From the NCBI GenBank assembly GCA_963727075.1, contig CAVSET010000006.1, forward strand, positions 2,445,416-2,509,415: DNA of 64,000 nucleotides, written 5' to 3'. Both the position numbers and the translations under genes were made by a program. The DNA comes from Bog-756 sp963727075. GTDB lineage: Bacteria > Actinomycetota > Acidimicrobiia > Acidimicrobiales > RAAP-2. The stretch's first letter is position 1; the number at the start of each line of letters is the position of its first letter. The notes beneath the pieces were generated by a model. That model was given only the letters and a program-made list of their open reading frames with translations. It had not been told where the DNA came from and did no database searches. This document shows, piece after piece, positions 51,983 through 61,688 of the stretch.

Positions 51983-53364
51983 TGAAGGGCACCACTATCT
52001 GGATCGCGGGGTTCGATCACGGCTGGGAACCCATCTCGGCGGCAGCAATGTCACGATCGCAGGTTGACGGAGGTCGATGTCTTCCCCTAACGCCCCACCC
52101 CCGCCCGCCAACAGGAGGATTCGCGCCGTTCCCGTGACACCCGGCTATGCGGCCACCGGGTGGTACTGGTGGATGAGGCCACCAAGCACGTCGTATCGAT
52201 GGACGCTGCAACGTCGGGAAATGCTGGTTGATGGCCGTCTGGCGGCCCGGGCACGCCAAGATCGATGCCTCGGTGGGGGCGCTGTTGGTTGTAGTGCCTG
52301 ACGTACTCCCGAAGCACTCGTTCGAGGTGGCATTCGCCCATAATGAGTATCCAGTCGAGGCATTCGTTCGTACCGTCCTCACCCAGCGTCGGCGTAGGCA
52401 TTGGCCCGAGGAGATCGGACTGGCGTCTTGATCACCCGAATGCCCTCGGAGCGGAACACCTCGTCGAAGCTCGTCGTGAACTTGGTGTCCCGGTCCCGGA
52501 TCAGGAACTTGATGGATCGAGCTCGGTCCACCAGATCACTCATCAAGTTGCGAGCCACCTGGGTGACGAAGGCACCATTCGGATGGTCCGTGACACCGAG
52601 AATGTGCACTTCCCGGGTCGAGAGTTCGATGGCGAAGAACACGTAGAAGTGTTTGAGCGAAACGGTGTCCACGGTGAAGAAGTCCGTGGCCAGCACGCTG
52701 TGGCCTGGGGCGCAAGAACTCCGCCCAGGTCGGGTCCACCCCGCGGGGTAGGCCCCAGGCCATGTCGGCGCAGGACCCTTCGGACCGAGGTGGCCGAGAC
52801 ACGGATGCCAAGCTTTCGGAGCTCACCTTGGATGCGGATACATCCCCAGTTTCGGTTCTCTCGCCCGAAGCGAGCAATGAGCGCGACCAGTTCGTCGCTC
52901 ATCGGTGGTCGGCCAGGCCCCCGTTGCTTCCGCCAACGGCGCCACTTGTGCTTGGCCGCTTCCCGGTGCCATCGCAGCAGCGTGTCGGGGGTCACCAGGA
53001 AGGACCGCCACCGGGTTCGAGGAAGCAGTTGGCTGAGCGCAGCGAGGATGGCACGATCGACTGGCCGATACCGGACACGTGCGTGGAGCTGTCGTTCGAG
53101 AATGTGCACCTGGTGCCGAAGCACCATGATCTCGATGTCCTTTTCCAACTCGGTCTTACACACGGACCGAACGAGTCCAAGGACGCGGCAGGAACAGAGG
53201 TAGAGGAGCGAGAAGGCCACATCGGATGATGGCCGAACGTCGTCGTGAAGCGCCAGTCCAAAGGCCCAATTGGGGCATTGGTGTCCTTCACCCAGTTTCG
53301 CTGTACCCAACCGTTCTACGAAAGTCCTACTCAACATGGTTGGATGACATTCTCGGCACCCACA
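51983..53364 (-). mobile_element. Variant IS of the rve-transposase group
   Basis: Bounded by the copy B remnant at 51982 and the IS-family tip GGATGACATTCTCGGCACCCACA ending at 53364. A second tip fragment, TGGCACCCACA, follows at 53376-53386. The left boundary is inferred from the break in similarity, not from a matching inverted repeat. Confidence 0.55.
52145..53330 (-). pseudogene. Integrase-core transposase, several frameshifts
   Basis: Frames join as DVAFSLLYLCSCRVLGLVRSV, DIEIMVLRHQVHILERQLHAR, LLPRTRWRSFLVTPDTLLRWHREA, NRNWGCIRIQGELRKLGI, then after a shift near 52720 LATDFFTVDTVSLKHFYVFFAIEL, IRDRDTKFTTSFDEVF, SPRANAYA, and, after shifts near 52390, ECLDWILIMGECHLERVLREYVRHYNQQRPHRGID and GGLIHQYHPVAA. 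Same family as the intact copies but clearly diverged. The catalytic aspartates survive; the glutamate lies at a break. Confidence 0.75.
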
Positions 53365-53496
53365 GGACAGGTAACTGGCACCCACAGGGCAGCAACGGCC
53401 CGAACGAGCTCGTGCCAACGTGTCAGTACGCCTGATCTCTCTCCAGCGGGCCCAGCTATAAGAGCTGAAGCGCCTTGGTTTGAGTAAAAAGGTGGC

Positions 53497-53712
53497 TTAC
53501 TCGCCGCCCTCGTACTTGAAGGAGAGCTTCACCTTGGCTCGATAGGCCCGCACCTGCCCATTCTCAAGTTGTAGGTCCAGTTCGGATACTTCGGCGATCC
53601 GCAGCTCCCGAAGGGACTCTGCGGCTTTGGCGATGGCAGCTGTCGCCGCCTTCTCCCACGACTCGCTGCTGGTACCAACCAACTCAACGATCTTGTAAAC
53701 GCTCTCGGCCAT
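53497..53712 (-). CDS. Dodecin-family flavin-binding protein
   Basis: 71 residues: MAESVYKIVELVGTSSESWEKAATAAIAKAAESLRELRIAEVSELDLQLENGQVRAYRAKVKLSFKYEGGE. The order beta-alpha-beta-beta with VYKIVELVGTS at the start and YRAKVKLSFKYE at the end, and length, are those of dodecin, a dodecameric shell that stores flavin or CoA. Intact, with no operon partner; the neighbouring DNA is IS-derived on one side. Confidence 0.92.
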   Translation of the reverse strand: MAESVYKIVELVGTSSESWEKAATAAIAKAAESLRELRIAEVSELDLQLENGQVRAYRAKVKLSFKYEGGE

Positions 53713-53868
53713 TCTGAAGCTCCTCTCGGCGTCGGACTGTCGGACTCACGTTGTGAAGTCTTCTACAGGTCAGAATCGAGTGCTCGTCTTCGCCGGCAGG
53801 ATCCCTGCAGGGTCACCTGCCTTCCCGGTTTGTTAGACGCCTGTCGCGCTGAGATTCTCCCCGGGTTC

Positions 53869-53968
53869 TTGCACCCGCAACAATGTGGGAATCCCGGAGC
53901 AACAGCGTGGGAAATGGCTCTGACCACAGGCAAATGAGCAGGTGGTTGTAGTCATGTCGGTAGCCCAC
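53869..53968. repeat. 100-bp outer unit of transposase element (copy near 53.9 kb)
   Basis: TTGCACCCGCAACAATGTGGGAATC to CATGTCGGTAGCCCACC, aligned to 51395-51497 with insertions. After the shared TAGCCCACC the sequence continues not into a transposase but into the end of the D-aminoacylase gene, whose stop codon (53952-53954) lies inside the repeat. Confidence 0.6.
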
Positions 53969-55664
53969 CGAAACCATCGGCTGGCATCGATTGTGCGCCC
54001 CGCACGAGCCGGCCCGGCGTCTCGCCGGTCGACTCACCGTCGGTCGCCACTTCGACCCCACTCACGAACGTGTGCAGGTAGCCGAACGAAAGCTGCAGCA
54101 GGCGCTTTCCGCCGGCGGGCAAATCGAACACCAGCCGCGGCTTGGCCATCCCCAGGCGTTCGAAGTCGATGACGTTGAGGTCGGCCTTGAAGCCCGGCGC
54201 CAGGATCCCGCGGTCCAGCAGCCCGACCGCTTCGGCCGTCGCCCGGCACTGGCGGGACACGATCCACTCAGGCGGGAATCGGACGCCCTTGGTGCGGTCC
54301 CGGCCCCAGTACGAGAGCAACGTGGTGGGGAAGCTGGCGTCGCAGATCGTGCCCACGTGGGCGCCGCCGTCGCTCAGGCCAGGGACGGCGTTCGGATCGG
54401 CGAGCAGTTCGGCGGCGGCATCGAGATTGCCGTCGAAGTAGTTGAGAATGGGCCAGTACAGCAGCGCCTTCCCACCATCGCCGAGCAGGAGCTCGAAGAA
54501 CAGTTCCTCGGCGGGGGTGCCGGCACGCGCAGCCCGGGCGGCGATGCTGTCTGCCGGAGCGGGCTCGTAGTCGGGCGGATCAACGAGTTCGAAAACGCGG
54601 TCGAGGATGTCAACGCCCCGGGGCAGCTCCTTCAGGATCCTGGTGCGCAGGGCTGCGTCCGACAGGGTCGCCACCAGTTTGGGGAGGGCCAACCCCTCCA
54701 GGGCCCGATAGGTCTTCGAGCCTCGCAGCGGGTTGACGGAGCCTTGGAGACTGATGATCACGCCGATGCCGCGGGCCGGCACCTGGGCCCGCATCTGGAG
54801 GCCCTCGTTGTTGGCGGCGGCAATGGCGGCAAGGATGTGCCGGTGGCCTACGCCGGTGCGCCCCTGCGAGAGCGACACCGACAGCGGGCGGTGCGATGCC
54901 CGCATCATCTCGAGCAGCGTCTCGATCTCGGTGTCGAACTCGGGGAAGTCCGAGACCACCTGCAGCACGCCGGAGCCGACCTCGCCCAGAGCGCGGGCGA
55001 TGCCCACAAGCTCCTCCCGGGCGGCGGTCAAGGTGGGTGTCGGCTCACCCCGGCTGGTTCGGTGGTTGAGCGTGCGCGATGTCGTGAAGCCCAGGGCGCC
55101 GGCGCGCACCCCTTCGGCGGAAAGGCGGCCCATCTCGACGATCTCGTTGGGCGTCGCCGGTTCACGATCGGCACCCCGCTGGCCCATGACGAACAGCCGC
55201 AGCGGCCCATGGCAGACCTGGGCGGCGACGTCGATGTCGTGCGGGCGGCGTTCGACGGCGTCGAGGTACTCGGGGATGCTGCCCCAGTCCCAGAGCAGGC
55301 CCTCGTGGAGCGCGGCGCCGGGAATGTCCTCGACACCTTCCATCAACTCGATCAACTGGGCGTGGTCGGTGGGGCGGACGGGGGCGAAGCCGACGCCGCA
55401 GTTCCCCATCACGACCGTGGTCACGCCGTGGCCTGACGACGGCTGGATGCGGGAGTCCCAGGTCACCTGGCCGTCGTAGTGGGTGTGGATGTCCACGAAA
55501 CCGGGGGTCACCATCGCACCATCGGCGTCGACGACGCGCCCGGCCGGTTCGGTGACCTTGCCCACCTCCACCACCCGCCCCTCCCGCACCGCTACATCGG
55601 CGGTCCGCGGCGTCCCCCCGGTCCCGTCGATCACCGTGCCAGCGCGGATGATGAGATCAAGCAT
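53952..55664 (-). CDS. N-acyl-D-amino-acid deacylase/amidohydrolase
   Basis: 570 residues from MLDLIIRAGTVIDGTGGTP. The metal motif VDIHTHYDGQVTWD and FDLPAGGKRLLQLSFGYLHTFVSG place it in the D-aminoacylase group of the amidohydrolase superfamily; SDGGAHVGTICD carries the later aspartate and GVTTVVMGNCGVGFAPV the cysteine ligand. It would release D-amino acids or similar from N-acyl forms. The last residues and stop lie in a transposon repeat, so the natural C-terminus may have been altered. Confidence 0.88.
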   Translation of the reverse strand: MLDLIIRAGTVIDGTGGTPRTADVAVREGRVVEVGKVTEPAGRVVDADGAMVTPGFVDIHTHYDGQVTWDSRIQPSSGHGVTTVVMGNCGVGFAPVRPTDHAQLIELMEGVEDIPGAALHEGLLWDWGSIPEYLDAVERRPHDIDVAAQVCHGPLRLFVMGQRGADREPATPNEIVEMGRLSAEGVRAGALGFTTSRTLNHRTSRGEPTPTLTAAREELVGIARALGEVGSGVLQVVSDFPEFDTEIETLLEMMRASHRPLSVSLSQGRTGVGHRHILAAIAAANNEGLQMRAQVPARGIGVIISLQGSVNPLRGSKTYRALEGLALPKLVATLSDAALRTRILKELPRGVDILDRVFELVDPPDYEPAPADSIAARAARAGTPAEELFFELLLGDGGKALLYWPILNYFDGNLDAAAELLADPNAVPGLSDGGAHVGTICDASFPTTLLSYWGRDRTKGVRFPPEWIVSRQCRATAEAVGLLDRGILAPGFKADLNVIDFERLGMAKPRLVFDLPAGGKRLLQLSFGYLHTFVSGVEVATDGESTGETPGRLVRGAQSMPADGFGGLPT

Positions 55665-55772
55665 CTTCTCCAATCCTGCCCTATCGGATACGGGTCCGGT
55701 AGTAGGTCAGTTTGAAATGCGCCGCCCGATCCGCCGGGCTCGCGTCCGTACAGGTGAACTACCTGCCGAACC

Positions 55773-55810
55773 TGTGGGTGCCGAAGGTGTCATTTGGCCA
55801 GTTTGAGTAG
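55773..55810 (+). repeat. Solo IS left end
   Basis: TGTGGGTGCCGAAGGTGTCA, the IS family's left tip, without a matching right end; followed by TTGGCCAGTTTGAGTAGG. Confidence 0.6.
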
Positions 55811-55839
55811 GTTCTTCCCACATTTAGTTGCGACAGAAA

Positions 55840-56430
55840 CCATGTGGAAGATCTCGGTCGTTAGCGTGGAAGTGCCGCCCAAGAGCTGGCGTCGAAAGAA
55901 TGGAACGGGTTGTGTCGACAAACTCGACATGGCGACGGTCTCTGACAGTTTGATGTGACCCGAGGACCGTCATGCGGTCAGTGGTGGGTCGGGGTCGCTG
56001 GAGGCGTCGTCGGTTTTGGCGACAATATCGGCAGGCGTTCCCGGAGCCCAAGTGGCCGAGTGACCGGGTGAGTCGGCGAGACGGGGCCCCGCGGATCGTC
56101 TTGCCCTCGGCTTCCTTGTAGGCGAGGAATTCGTCGATCTTGTGGATGTTGGCGGCGAACAGTTGGAACGTCACTAGGACACTCTGGGCAGCGACTCCCC
56201 GGATCCTCCGTCGCTCAGGGTCGTCAACGGCCTCCCGCGCCCCGTCCCCAAAAGTAAAGCCATTCATGCCCTCGTTCGAGTTGCGCAGAGTGCCATACAT
56301 GGCGTGCCACTCCGGCGAGCCGTGGGGCAACTCCTGGGCGTACTAGGCCCCGGCTTGCGGCGGTATGGCGATCGACTGCTGGGGACAAACCTTCGGCTGC
56401 TGGAGAAGCAGCACGTCGGTGACCTGGAGC
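55840..56430 (-). pseudogene. C-terminal remnant of a related transposase (copy C)
   Basis: VCPQQSIAIPPQAGA, an in-frame TAG, YAQELPHGSPEWHAMYGTLRNSNEGMNGF and GAREAVDDPERRRIRGVAAQSVLVTFQLFAANIHKIDEFLAY match the C-terminal quarter of the 13415-15190 transposase but are clearly diverged. The C-terminal tail is different. Its outer end keeps CCATGTGGAAGATC and CGTTAGCGTGGAA. Confidence 0.75.
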
Positions 56431-56457
56431 ATGGTGGCCGAATCGCGTTTGTTGACC

Positions 56458-56652
56458 TGTGGGTGCCAAGAATGTCATCCGGATAGTTGAACTGGGACTT
56501 TCTGCCGGAGCAGAAATGGCCGGGAGAATGGCCCGTGGCCCTCTCGTTCCTCTATCTCGCCTTCCTCCGGACCATCCAGATCCTCCGCCTGCAACGGTCC
56601 GATGACTCCGATCTGGCCATTGAGGTCGTCATGCTTCGGCACGAGGTGGCGT
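56458..56652 (+). mobile_element. IS left-end fragment
   Basis: 195 bp: TGTGGGTGCCAAGAATGTCA, then leader and the first transposase codons (VALSFLYLAFLRTIQILRLQRSDDSDLAIEVVMLRHEVA). Similarity ends at 56652, where unrelated sequence continues for about 230 bp with no gene before the ABC operon. Confidence 0.85.
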
Positions 56653-56881
56653 TCGGGATCAAGCAGGCGCTCGACAAGTTGCGGGCGGCCTACTCAGCGC
56701 ATAGTCCAGCTCAGGTGCGGGCTGTCAGGGATCCATGTTCCTGCCATCAAAGTGCTGTGTCGGTGGCAGTTCGCGGACGGCAAGCATACGTCGCCGTTCC
56801 CAACGCTTAGCACACGGCCGAGGCAGCACTATGGGACGGTCAGGGGCACAAGTGTCGGAGTGGTATAGGTAGTGTTCGACC

Positions 56882-58009
56882 ATGTTCCTGGCGCTCCGCG
56901 AGATGAGCAGAGCCAGGGTTCGCTTTGGTCTGCTGATCTGTGCCGTCGGGCTACTGGTCTTCTTGATCCTCACGCAACAGGCCATCCAGGGCGGGCTGGT
57001 CACAGGGTTCGTCGGCGCCCTCCGGCAGCAGTCCGCCCCGGTGCTCGTCTACAGCGTCGACGGCCAACGAACGCTGCAAGGCAGCGTGATCGACCCTGGG
57101 CTCGAGGCGAAGATCCGCGGGGTGGGCGGTGTCGCCGAAGCCGGATGGGTCGGGCAGAGCACCTTCACCGTTCGCGTCGACGGCGGGGCCGAGTCCGACG
57201 CCGCCCTCATCGGCTACGAGCACTCGGGGCTGGGTGACCCCAGCCGATTGAGCGCTGGGCGGCGTCCGGTGGGACCGACCGAGGCGGTGGGAAGCGCTGC
57301 CGACTTCACGGTGGGAAGCAGGGTCCGGATCGTGCCGAGCGGACCCGCTGGCGCTACGGGCCCGGTGTTCACCGTAGTGGGATTGGTCAAGGACGCCCAG
57401 ATCCAGGTCACCCCCACGCTCTTCGTCCCTTGGGCGGGCTACGAGGCGGCGGTCAAGGCGGCCAATCCTGATGCCACGACCGTTCTGCCCAGCGTGATCG
57501 CCGTGCGCCCCACGTCCGGTGTGAGCGACACCGAACTGGTTCGCCGGATCAATGCGGCCAGCCCCGACGCCGATGCGCTGACGCGGTCCCAGGCCGCCAG
57601 CGACACTCCCGGAGTGGCGCAAGTGCAACAGTCATTCCAACTCATCTTCCTGCTCTACGGGCTGGTTGTGCCGCTCGTCACCGGACTGTTCTTCCTCATC
57701 ATCACGTTCCAGAAGGCGGCGGCGCTCACCTTGCTCCGGGCCATCGGGGCCCGGTCGGGTGCTCTGGTTCGGTCGTTGCTCATCCAGGTGGTTCTGGTGG
57801 TCGGGGGCGGGATCGTGATCGGCATCGCGCTCTTCGCGCCCCTGACCCTCATCCAGCTCGGAGCGATCACCATCCGGTTCGATCCCGGAGCGGTCCTCTT
57901 CTGGTCCGTTGGACTCCTCGTGCTTGGTGTGGCCAGCGCACTGGTGGCAGCCCGGCGGGTGCTCGCCATCGATCCACTGGAAGCGACTACGGGAGGGGGC
58001 GGGCTATGA
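56882..58009 (+). CDS. ABC exporter permease, FtsX/MacB-like (1)
   Basis: 375 residues. N-terminal helix FGLLICAVGLLVFLILTQQAI, a large extracytoplasmic domain (about 40-245, VLVYSVDGQRTLQGSVIDP to SPDADALTRSQAA), then three helices (LIFLLYGLVVPLVTGLFFLIITF, LLIQVVLVVGGGIVIGIALFAPL, VLFWSVGLLVLGVASALVAA). This is the FtsX/MacB permease plan. First gene of a three-gene operon; TGA overlaps the next ATG as ATGA. Confidence 0.9.
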   Translation: MFLALREMSRARVRFGLLICAVGLLVFLILTQQAIQGGLVTGFVGALRQQSAPVLVYSVDGQRTLQGSVIDPGLEAKIRGVGGVAEAGWVGQSTFTVRVDGGAESDAALIGYEHSGLGDPSRLSAGRRPVGPTEAVGSAADFTVGSRVRIVPSGPAGATGPVFTVVGLVKDAQIQVTPTLFVPWAGYEAAVKAANPDATTVLPSVIAVRPTSGVSDTELVRRINAASPDADALTRSQAASDTPGVAQVQQSFQLIFLLYGLVVPLVTGLFFLIITFQKAAALTLLRAIGARSGALVRSLLIQVVLVVGGGIVIGIALFAPLTLIQLGAITIRFDPGAVLFWSVGLLVLGVASALVAARRVLAIDPLEATTGGGGL

Positions 58010-59121
58010 CGCTCGCCCTCCGCGAAATGCGCCGTCGACCCGGCCGCTTCGCCATTGCCACGATCATCCTGACGTTGATCGCCATCTTGTTGATGTTCCT
58101 GGGGGGCCTGCTCGATGGCCTGGTGGCAAGTAGCACCGGGGCGTTCCGGGCCCAGCGGGCCGACGTATTGGTGTACTCGGGCAACTCCCGCAACTCATTG
58201 GAGCGGAGCCGCATCGAGCCGGACGTGCGCCATCAGGTGGAATCCGTCCCGGGGGTCACGCGCGTCGGTGGACTGGGAAGCGTGCAACTCGGGGGGCGTG
58301 TCCCCGGCAGGGGCGCCCGAGACCTCGTGCCAACCGTCCTCTTCGGCTATGAGCTCGCGCCGCGAGGACTGCCCTCGACGCCGCCGGCTGCAGGCACGGT
58401 GTACGCCGACGACTCCCTCCGGGCGAAGAACGTGGAGGTCGGAACCACCATCCACCTCGGACCCGCCCGGTCGGCCGTCACCGTCGTGGGCTTCGTCTCC
58501 GACACGCGCTACTCGGGACAGGGCACCTTGTGGGGCTCGCTGGAGACCTGGCGGCAGGTGCTCAACGCCAACCGACCCGATGCCCGGGTGGGTCCCGGGG
58601 TGGTCCAGGCACTCGTGGTCCAAGGTGTCTCGCTCGGAAGTGCCGGGCTTCCCGAGCGGATCGACCGGGCCACCGACGGAGCCACCACGACCCTGACGAT
58701 CACCCAAGCCATCAATGCCCTCCCCGGCGTCTCCCAGCAGCGCAGTGTCTTCAACCAGATCATCGGTGTGACGGTCGTCATCGCCATCGTGGTCGTTGCC
58801 CTGTTCTTCGCCCTCCTCACCGTCGAGCGCACCGCCCTCTACGGGGTCCTCAAGGCCATTGGCGCCAGCTCACGAACGCTGTTCGCCGGCGTCGTGCTCC
58901 AGGCGGTGGTCGTTGCGCTGATCGCCTCGCTGATCGGCATCGTCGCCTCGCTCGTCCTCGACGCCCTGATCCCTGCGGGGACCATTCCGTTCGTGGCCAC
59001 CCCGGCGCGCCTCCTGAGCAGTGCCGTCGTTCTCGTTGTCGCTGCCGTGGTGGGCTGCACCTTTTCGCTCCGGCGCGTGCTCCGCGTCGACCCCGCAGCG
59101 GCCATCGGCGGGACACCGTGA
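58006..59121 (+). CDS. ABC exporter permease, FtsX/MacB-like (2)
   Basis: 371 residues, same plan as the gene before it: FAIATIILTLIAILLMFLGGLLDGLVA, an outer domain with VLVYSGNSRNSLERSRIEPDV, and three C-terminal helices (IIGVTVVIAIVVVALFFALL, LQAVVVALIASLIGIVASLVLDALI, SSAVVLVVAAVVGCTFSL). The two probably form a heterodimer and export a hydrophobic substrate or regulate envelope enzymes. Overlaps the upstream stop by 4 bp. Confidence 0.9.
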   Translation: MTLALREMRRRPGRFAIATIILTLIAILLMFLGGLLDGLVASSTGAFRAQRADVLVYSGNSRNSLERSRIEPDVRHQVESVPGVTRVGGLGSVQLGGRVPGRGARDLVPTVLFGYELAPRGLPSTPPAAGTVYADDSLRAKNVEVGTTIHLGPARSAVTVVGFVSDTRYSGQGTLWGSLETWRQVLNANRPDARVGPGVVQALVVQGVSLGSAGLPERIDRATDGATTTLTITQAINALPGVSQQRSVFNQIIGVTVVIAIVVVALFFALLTVERTALYGVLKAIGASSRTLFAGVVLQAVVVALIASLIGIVASLVLDALIPAGTIPFVATPARLLSSAVVLVVAAVVGCTFSLRRVLRVDPAAAIGGTP

Positions 59122-59167
59122 CGATGACCGCCACACTCCCTTCCCATCACCTGTCCTGGAGTTCCTC

Positions 59168-59872
59168 ATGACGACGCTCACCGAGTCCGCCAGCACGACC
59201 GGTCATGCCCTCGAGATGCGAGGCATCACCAAGGTCTACAAGGTCGCCGACGACGAGGTCGTGGCGCTCGACCACGTCGACCTCACCGTCGCCAGTGACG
59301 AGATCGTGGCGCTGGTCGGCCCTTCCGGATCGGGCAAGACCACCCTGTGCTCCATTGCCGGCGGGCTGCTTTCGCCGACTGACGGATCGGTGGTGGTGGC
59401 CGGGCAGGAGATCTCGGGCTACTCCGGACGCCAACTCACCGAGTTCCGCCGGGCTTCGGTGGGATTCGTGTTTCAGACGGTCAACCTGATCCCATTCCTC
59501 ACCGCCCGTGAGAACCTGCTGGTGGTCGACGAGATTGGCCCTCGGCTCGGTCGCGTGGCCCGCGACCGAGCCGACCAGCTTCTCGACGAGCTCGGCCTGA
59601 CTGATCGTGCCGCCAATCTGCCGGCGCAGCTTTCCGGTGGCCAGAAGCAACGCGTCGCCATCGGACGGGCGCTCATGAACGATCCCAGCCTGGTGCTCTT
59701 CGACGAGCCGACCTCAGCGCTGGACAGCAGTCTCGGCGACCAAGTGGTCCGCCTCATCAGGGACGAGATGAAGGCTCGTGGCACTGCTGCCATCATCGTC
59801 ACGCATGACGACCGCATTACCCACTACGCCGATCGCACTGTGAACATCGAGGACGGCCGCATTGCGGAGTGA
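59168..59872 (+). CDS. ABC transporter ATP-binding protein (LolD/MacB group)
   Basis: 234 residues from ATG 59168 (MTTLTESASTTGHALEMRG). Walker A GPSGSGKTTLCS, Q-loop VFQTVNLIP, signature LSGGQKQRVAIGRAL, Walker B LVLFDEPTSALDS, and H-loop VTHDD are all present. It powers the two FtsX-like permeases encoded just upstream. The order permease-permease-ATPase is a little unusual, since the ATPase often comes first. Confidence 0.95.
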   Translation: MTTLTESASTTGHALEMRGITKVYKVADDEVVALDHVDLTVASDEIVALVGPSGSGKTTLCSIAGGLLSPTDGSVVVAGQEISGYSGRQLTEFRRASVGFVFQTVNLIPFLTARENLLVVDEIGPRLGRVARDRADQLLDELGLTDRAANLPAQLSGGQKQRVAIGRALMNDPSLVLFDEPTSALDSSLGDQVVRLIRDEMKARGTAAIIVTHDDRITHYADRTVNIEDGRIAE

Positions 59873-60118
59873 CGAGAGCACACCTTGTTCGCTGCCGCCC
59901 CTCACCCGGCATTGCTTTACTCTGACCGGCGAATCCTCCAATGAACAACGGGTGCCCCAGCCGTGCCGGCAGGGGGCTGGCAAGGGCACGTGGCCTGGTT
60001 GCTTGAACCCAGTCGGCCACGGGTGCTCACCCTCCAGAGCTGAGTCGCATTGGCGTTGTCGGATAGCCGTTGCCGAATTGCACCTGCATTTGTTAGGAAT
60101 GGTTGCTACCGTCGGATC

Positions 60119-60399
60119 ATGCCGGAGCAGGAAGCGTCATCATCTCGGGTGCGCGCTTCTGTCCAAGGGCAGGATGGAAGCGTTTAGTGACGGTGTCATA
60201 GCCATTGCAATCACGCTGCTCGTGCTCGATGTTCGCGATCCGATCGCCCGGTTCGCCGACGGAGCAGTTCCTGCGGGGCTGGCCTTCGTATCTCGCCTAC
60301 CTCGTCAGCTTCGTGACGATCGGCGCAGCGTGGATTGGTCATCACGCCCTCACTGATCGCTTGAGAGGTGTCGATTACCGCGAGCAATCCCGAGATTGA
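60119..60399 (+). pseudogene. TMEM175/DUF1211 N-terminal fragment, frameshifted and IS-cut
   Basis: After MPEQEASSSRVRAS a shift leads to RMEAFSDGVIAIAITLLVLDVRDPIARF, the FSDG signature of TMEM175-type channels; another shift gives EQFLRGWPSYLAYLVSFVTIGAAWIGHHAL. Only about 80 residues remain before the IS at 60404, where a full protein has about 200. Nonfunctional as it stands. The 59873-60118 gap has no gene. Confidence 0.7.
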
Positions 60400-60403
60400 G
60401 CCC

Positions 60404-61490
60404 TGTCGGTGCCAAGAACATCATCCGGGACCTTGAACTGGGCCTTCTCCGGAGCGGCCGTGACCGCGAGAATGGTCCGTGGCCCTCTTATTCCTCTATC
60501 TCGCCTTCCTACGGTCCATCCAGATCCTCTGCCTGCAACGGTCCAACGACTCTGATCTGGCCATCGAAGACGTTGTGCTTCGACACGAGGTGGCCGTCCT
60601 TCGACGGCAGGTCGCCCGCCCTGCCCTACAGCCCTCGGATCGAGCACTCCTGGCCGGGCTCAGCCGGCTGATCCCCCGGGCGAAACGCACTCGGTTCTTC
60701 GTCCAGCCCGACACCCTGCTTCGTTGGCATCGCGACCTGGTTTGTCGCAAGTGGACCTACCCGAAGCCCCTCCGGTCGGCCGAGAATCCCCGCCGGGACT
60801 GTCCAGGTGGTGGTGGTGCGCTTGGCCAGGGAGAATCCGACGTGGGGTTATCGCCGGATCCACGGGGAGCTTTCGGTCCTGGACATCGACCTGGCGCCAG
60901 CGAGTGTCTGGAACATCTTCCAGCGTCACGGCCTCGACCCCTCCCCGGACAGGACCGGTCCGACGTGGGGTAAGTTCCTGAGAGCCCAGGCCACGACGAT
61001 GCTGGCCTGCGACTTCTTCACTGTGGACACCGTGCCTTCTGCGGAGGCTCTACGTCCTGTTCTTCATCGAGGTTGGCACCCGCCGGGTGTATGTGGCCGG
61101 AGTTACGGCTCGCCCGACTGGCGCATGGGTAGTCCAGCAGGCCAGGAATCTGTCCTATGAGCTCGCCCAACGTGCACGACCGGTCAAGTTCCTGATCCGG
61201 GATCGCGACGCCAGGCTCACGACCGGCTTCGACGAGGTCTTCGCCTCCGAGGGCATCCGGACAATCCGAACCCCGATCCGGGCACCCCGAGCAAACGCTT
61301 TCGCTGATCGCTTCGTCGGTACTGTCCGGCGTGAATGTCTCGGCCAGCTACCGCCTCAACCGCAGGGCGTAGCCCCGGCAGAACTGAAGAATGTCGACCC
61401 TTCACGACTCAACCGGACGGATCGGATTGGCGGACTCATCCACGAATACCGCCTGGTCGCGTGACGTGGATGATGTTCTTGGCACTCACA
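60404..61490 (+). mobile_element. IS copy E, TGTGGGTGCC-tip family, degraded
   Basis: 1,087 bp from TGTCGGTGCCAAGAACATCA to TTCTTGGCACTCACA. Both tips carry one change relative to the other copies, and the element is about 90 bp short because of a deletion in the transposase gene. Confidence 0.85.
60479..61464 (+). pseudogene. Integrase-core transposase, frameshifted, catalytic site altered
   Basis: Starts VALLFLYLAFLRSIQILCLQRS and matches the intact copies, but shifts near 60770 and 61035 break the frame. The catalytic glutamate region reads RANAFADRFVGT instead of AFAERF, and about 30 residues are deleted after VRRECL (the DRILILGRRHLEAVVHEYVEHYN part). Ends GGLIHEYRLVA. Inactive in all likelihood. 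Confidence 0.85.
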
Positions 61491-61534
61491 CGCACCCACT
61501 GGAGAATCCTGACGAACGCGAGGTGGAAAACCGA

Positions 61535-61619
61535 GAGAGCCACGGACCATTCTCGCCGTCACGGCCGCTCTGGAGATAGTCCCAGTTCACCGACCCGAAT
61601 GAGGTTCTTGGCACCCGCA
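61535..61619 (-). mobile_element. IS left-end fragment, reversed
   Basis: Read on the minus strand: TGCGGGTGCCAAGAACCTCA, then the leader with TGAACTGGGACTATCTCC and GAGAATGGTCCGTGGC. About 85 bp; no transposase coding remains. It lies 45 bp from the end of copy E. Confidence 0.75.
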
Positions 61620-61688
61620 GGTTGCGGGGCCCAGTATTTAGTACTAAATTGGTTCAAGAGGGGAAAGTCTCCTCCCCTGGCTAGCACC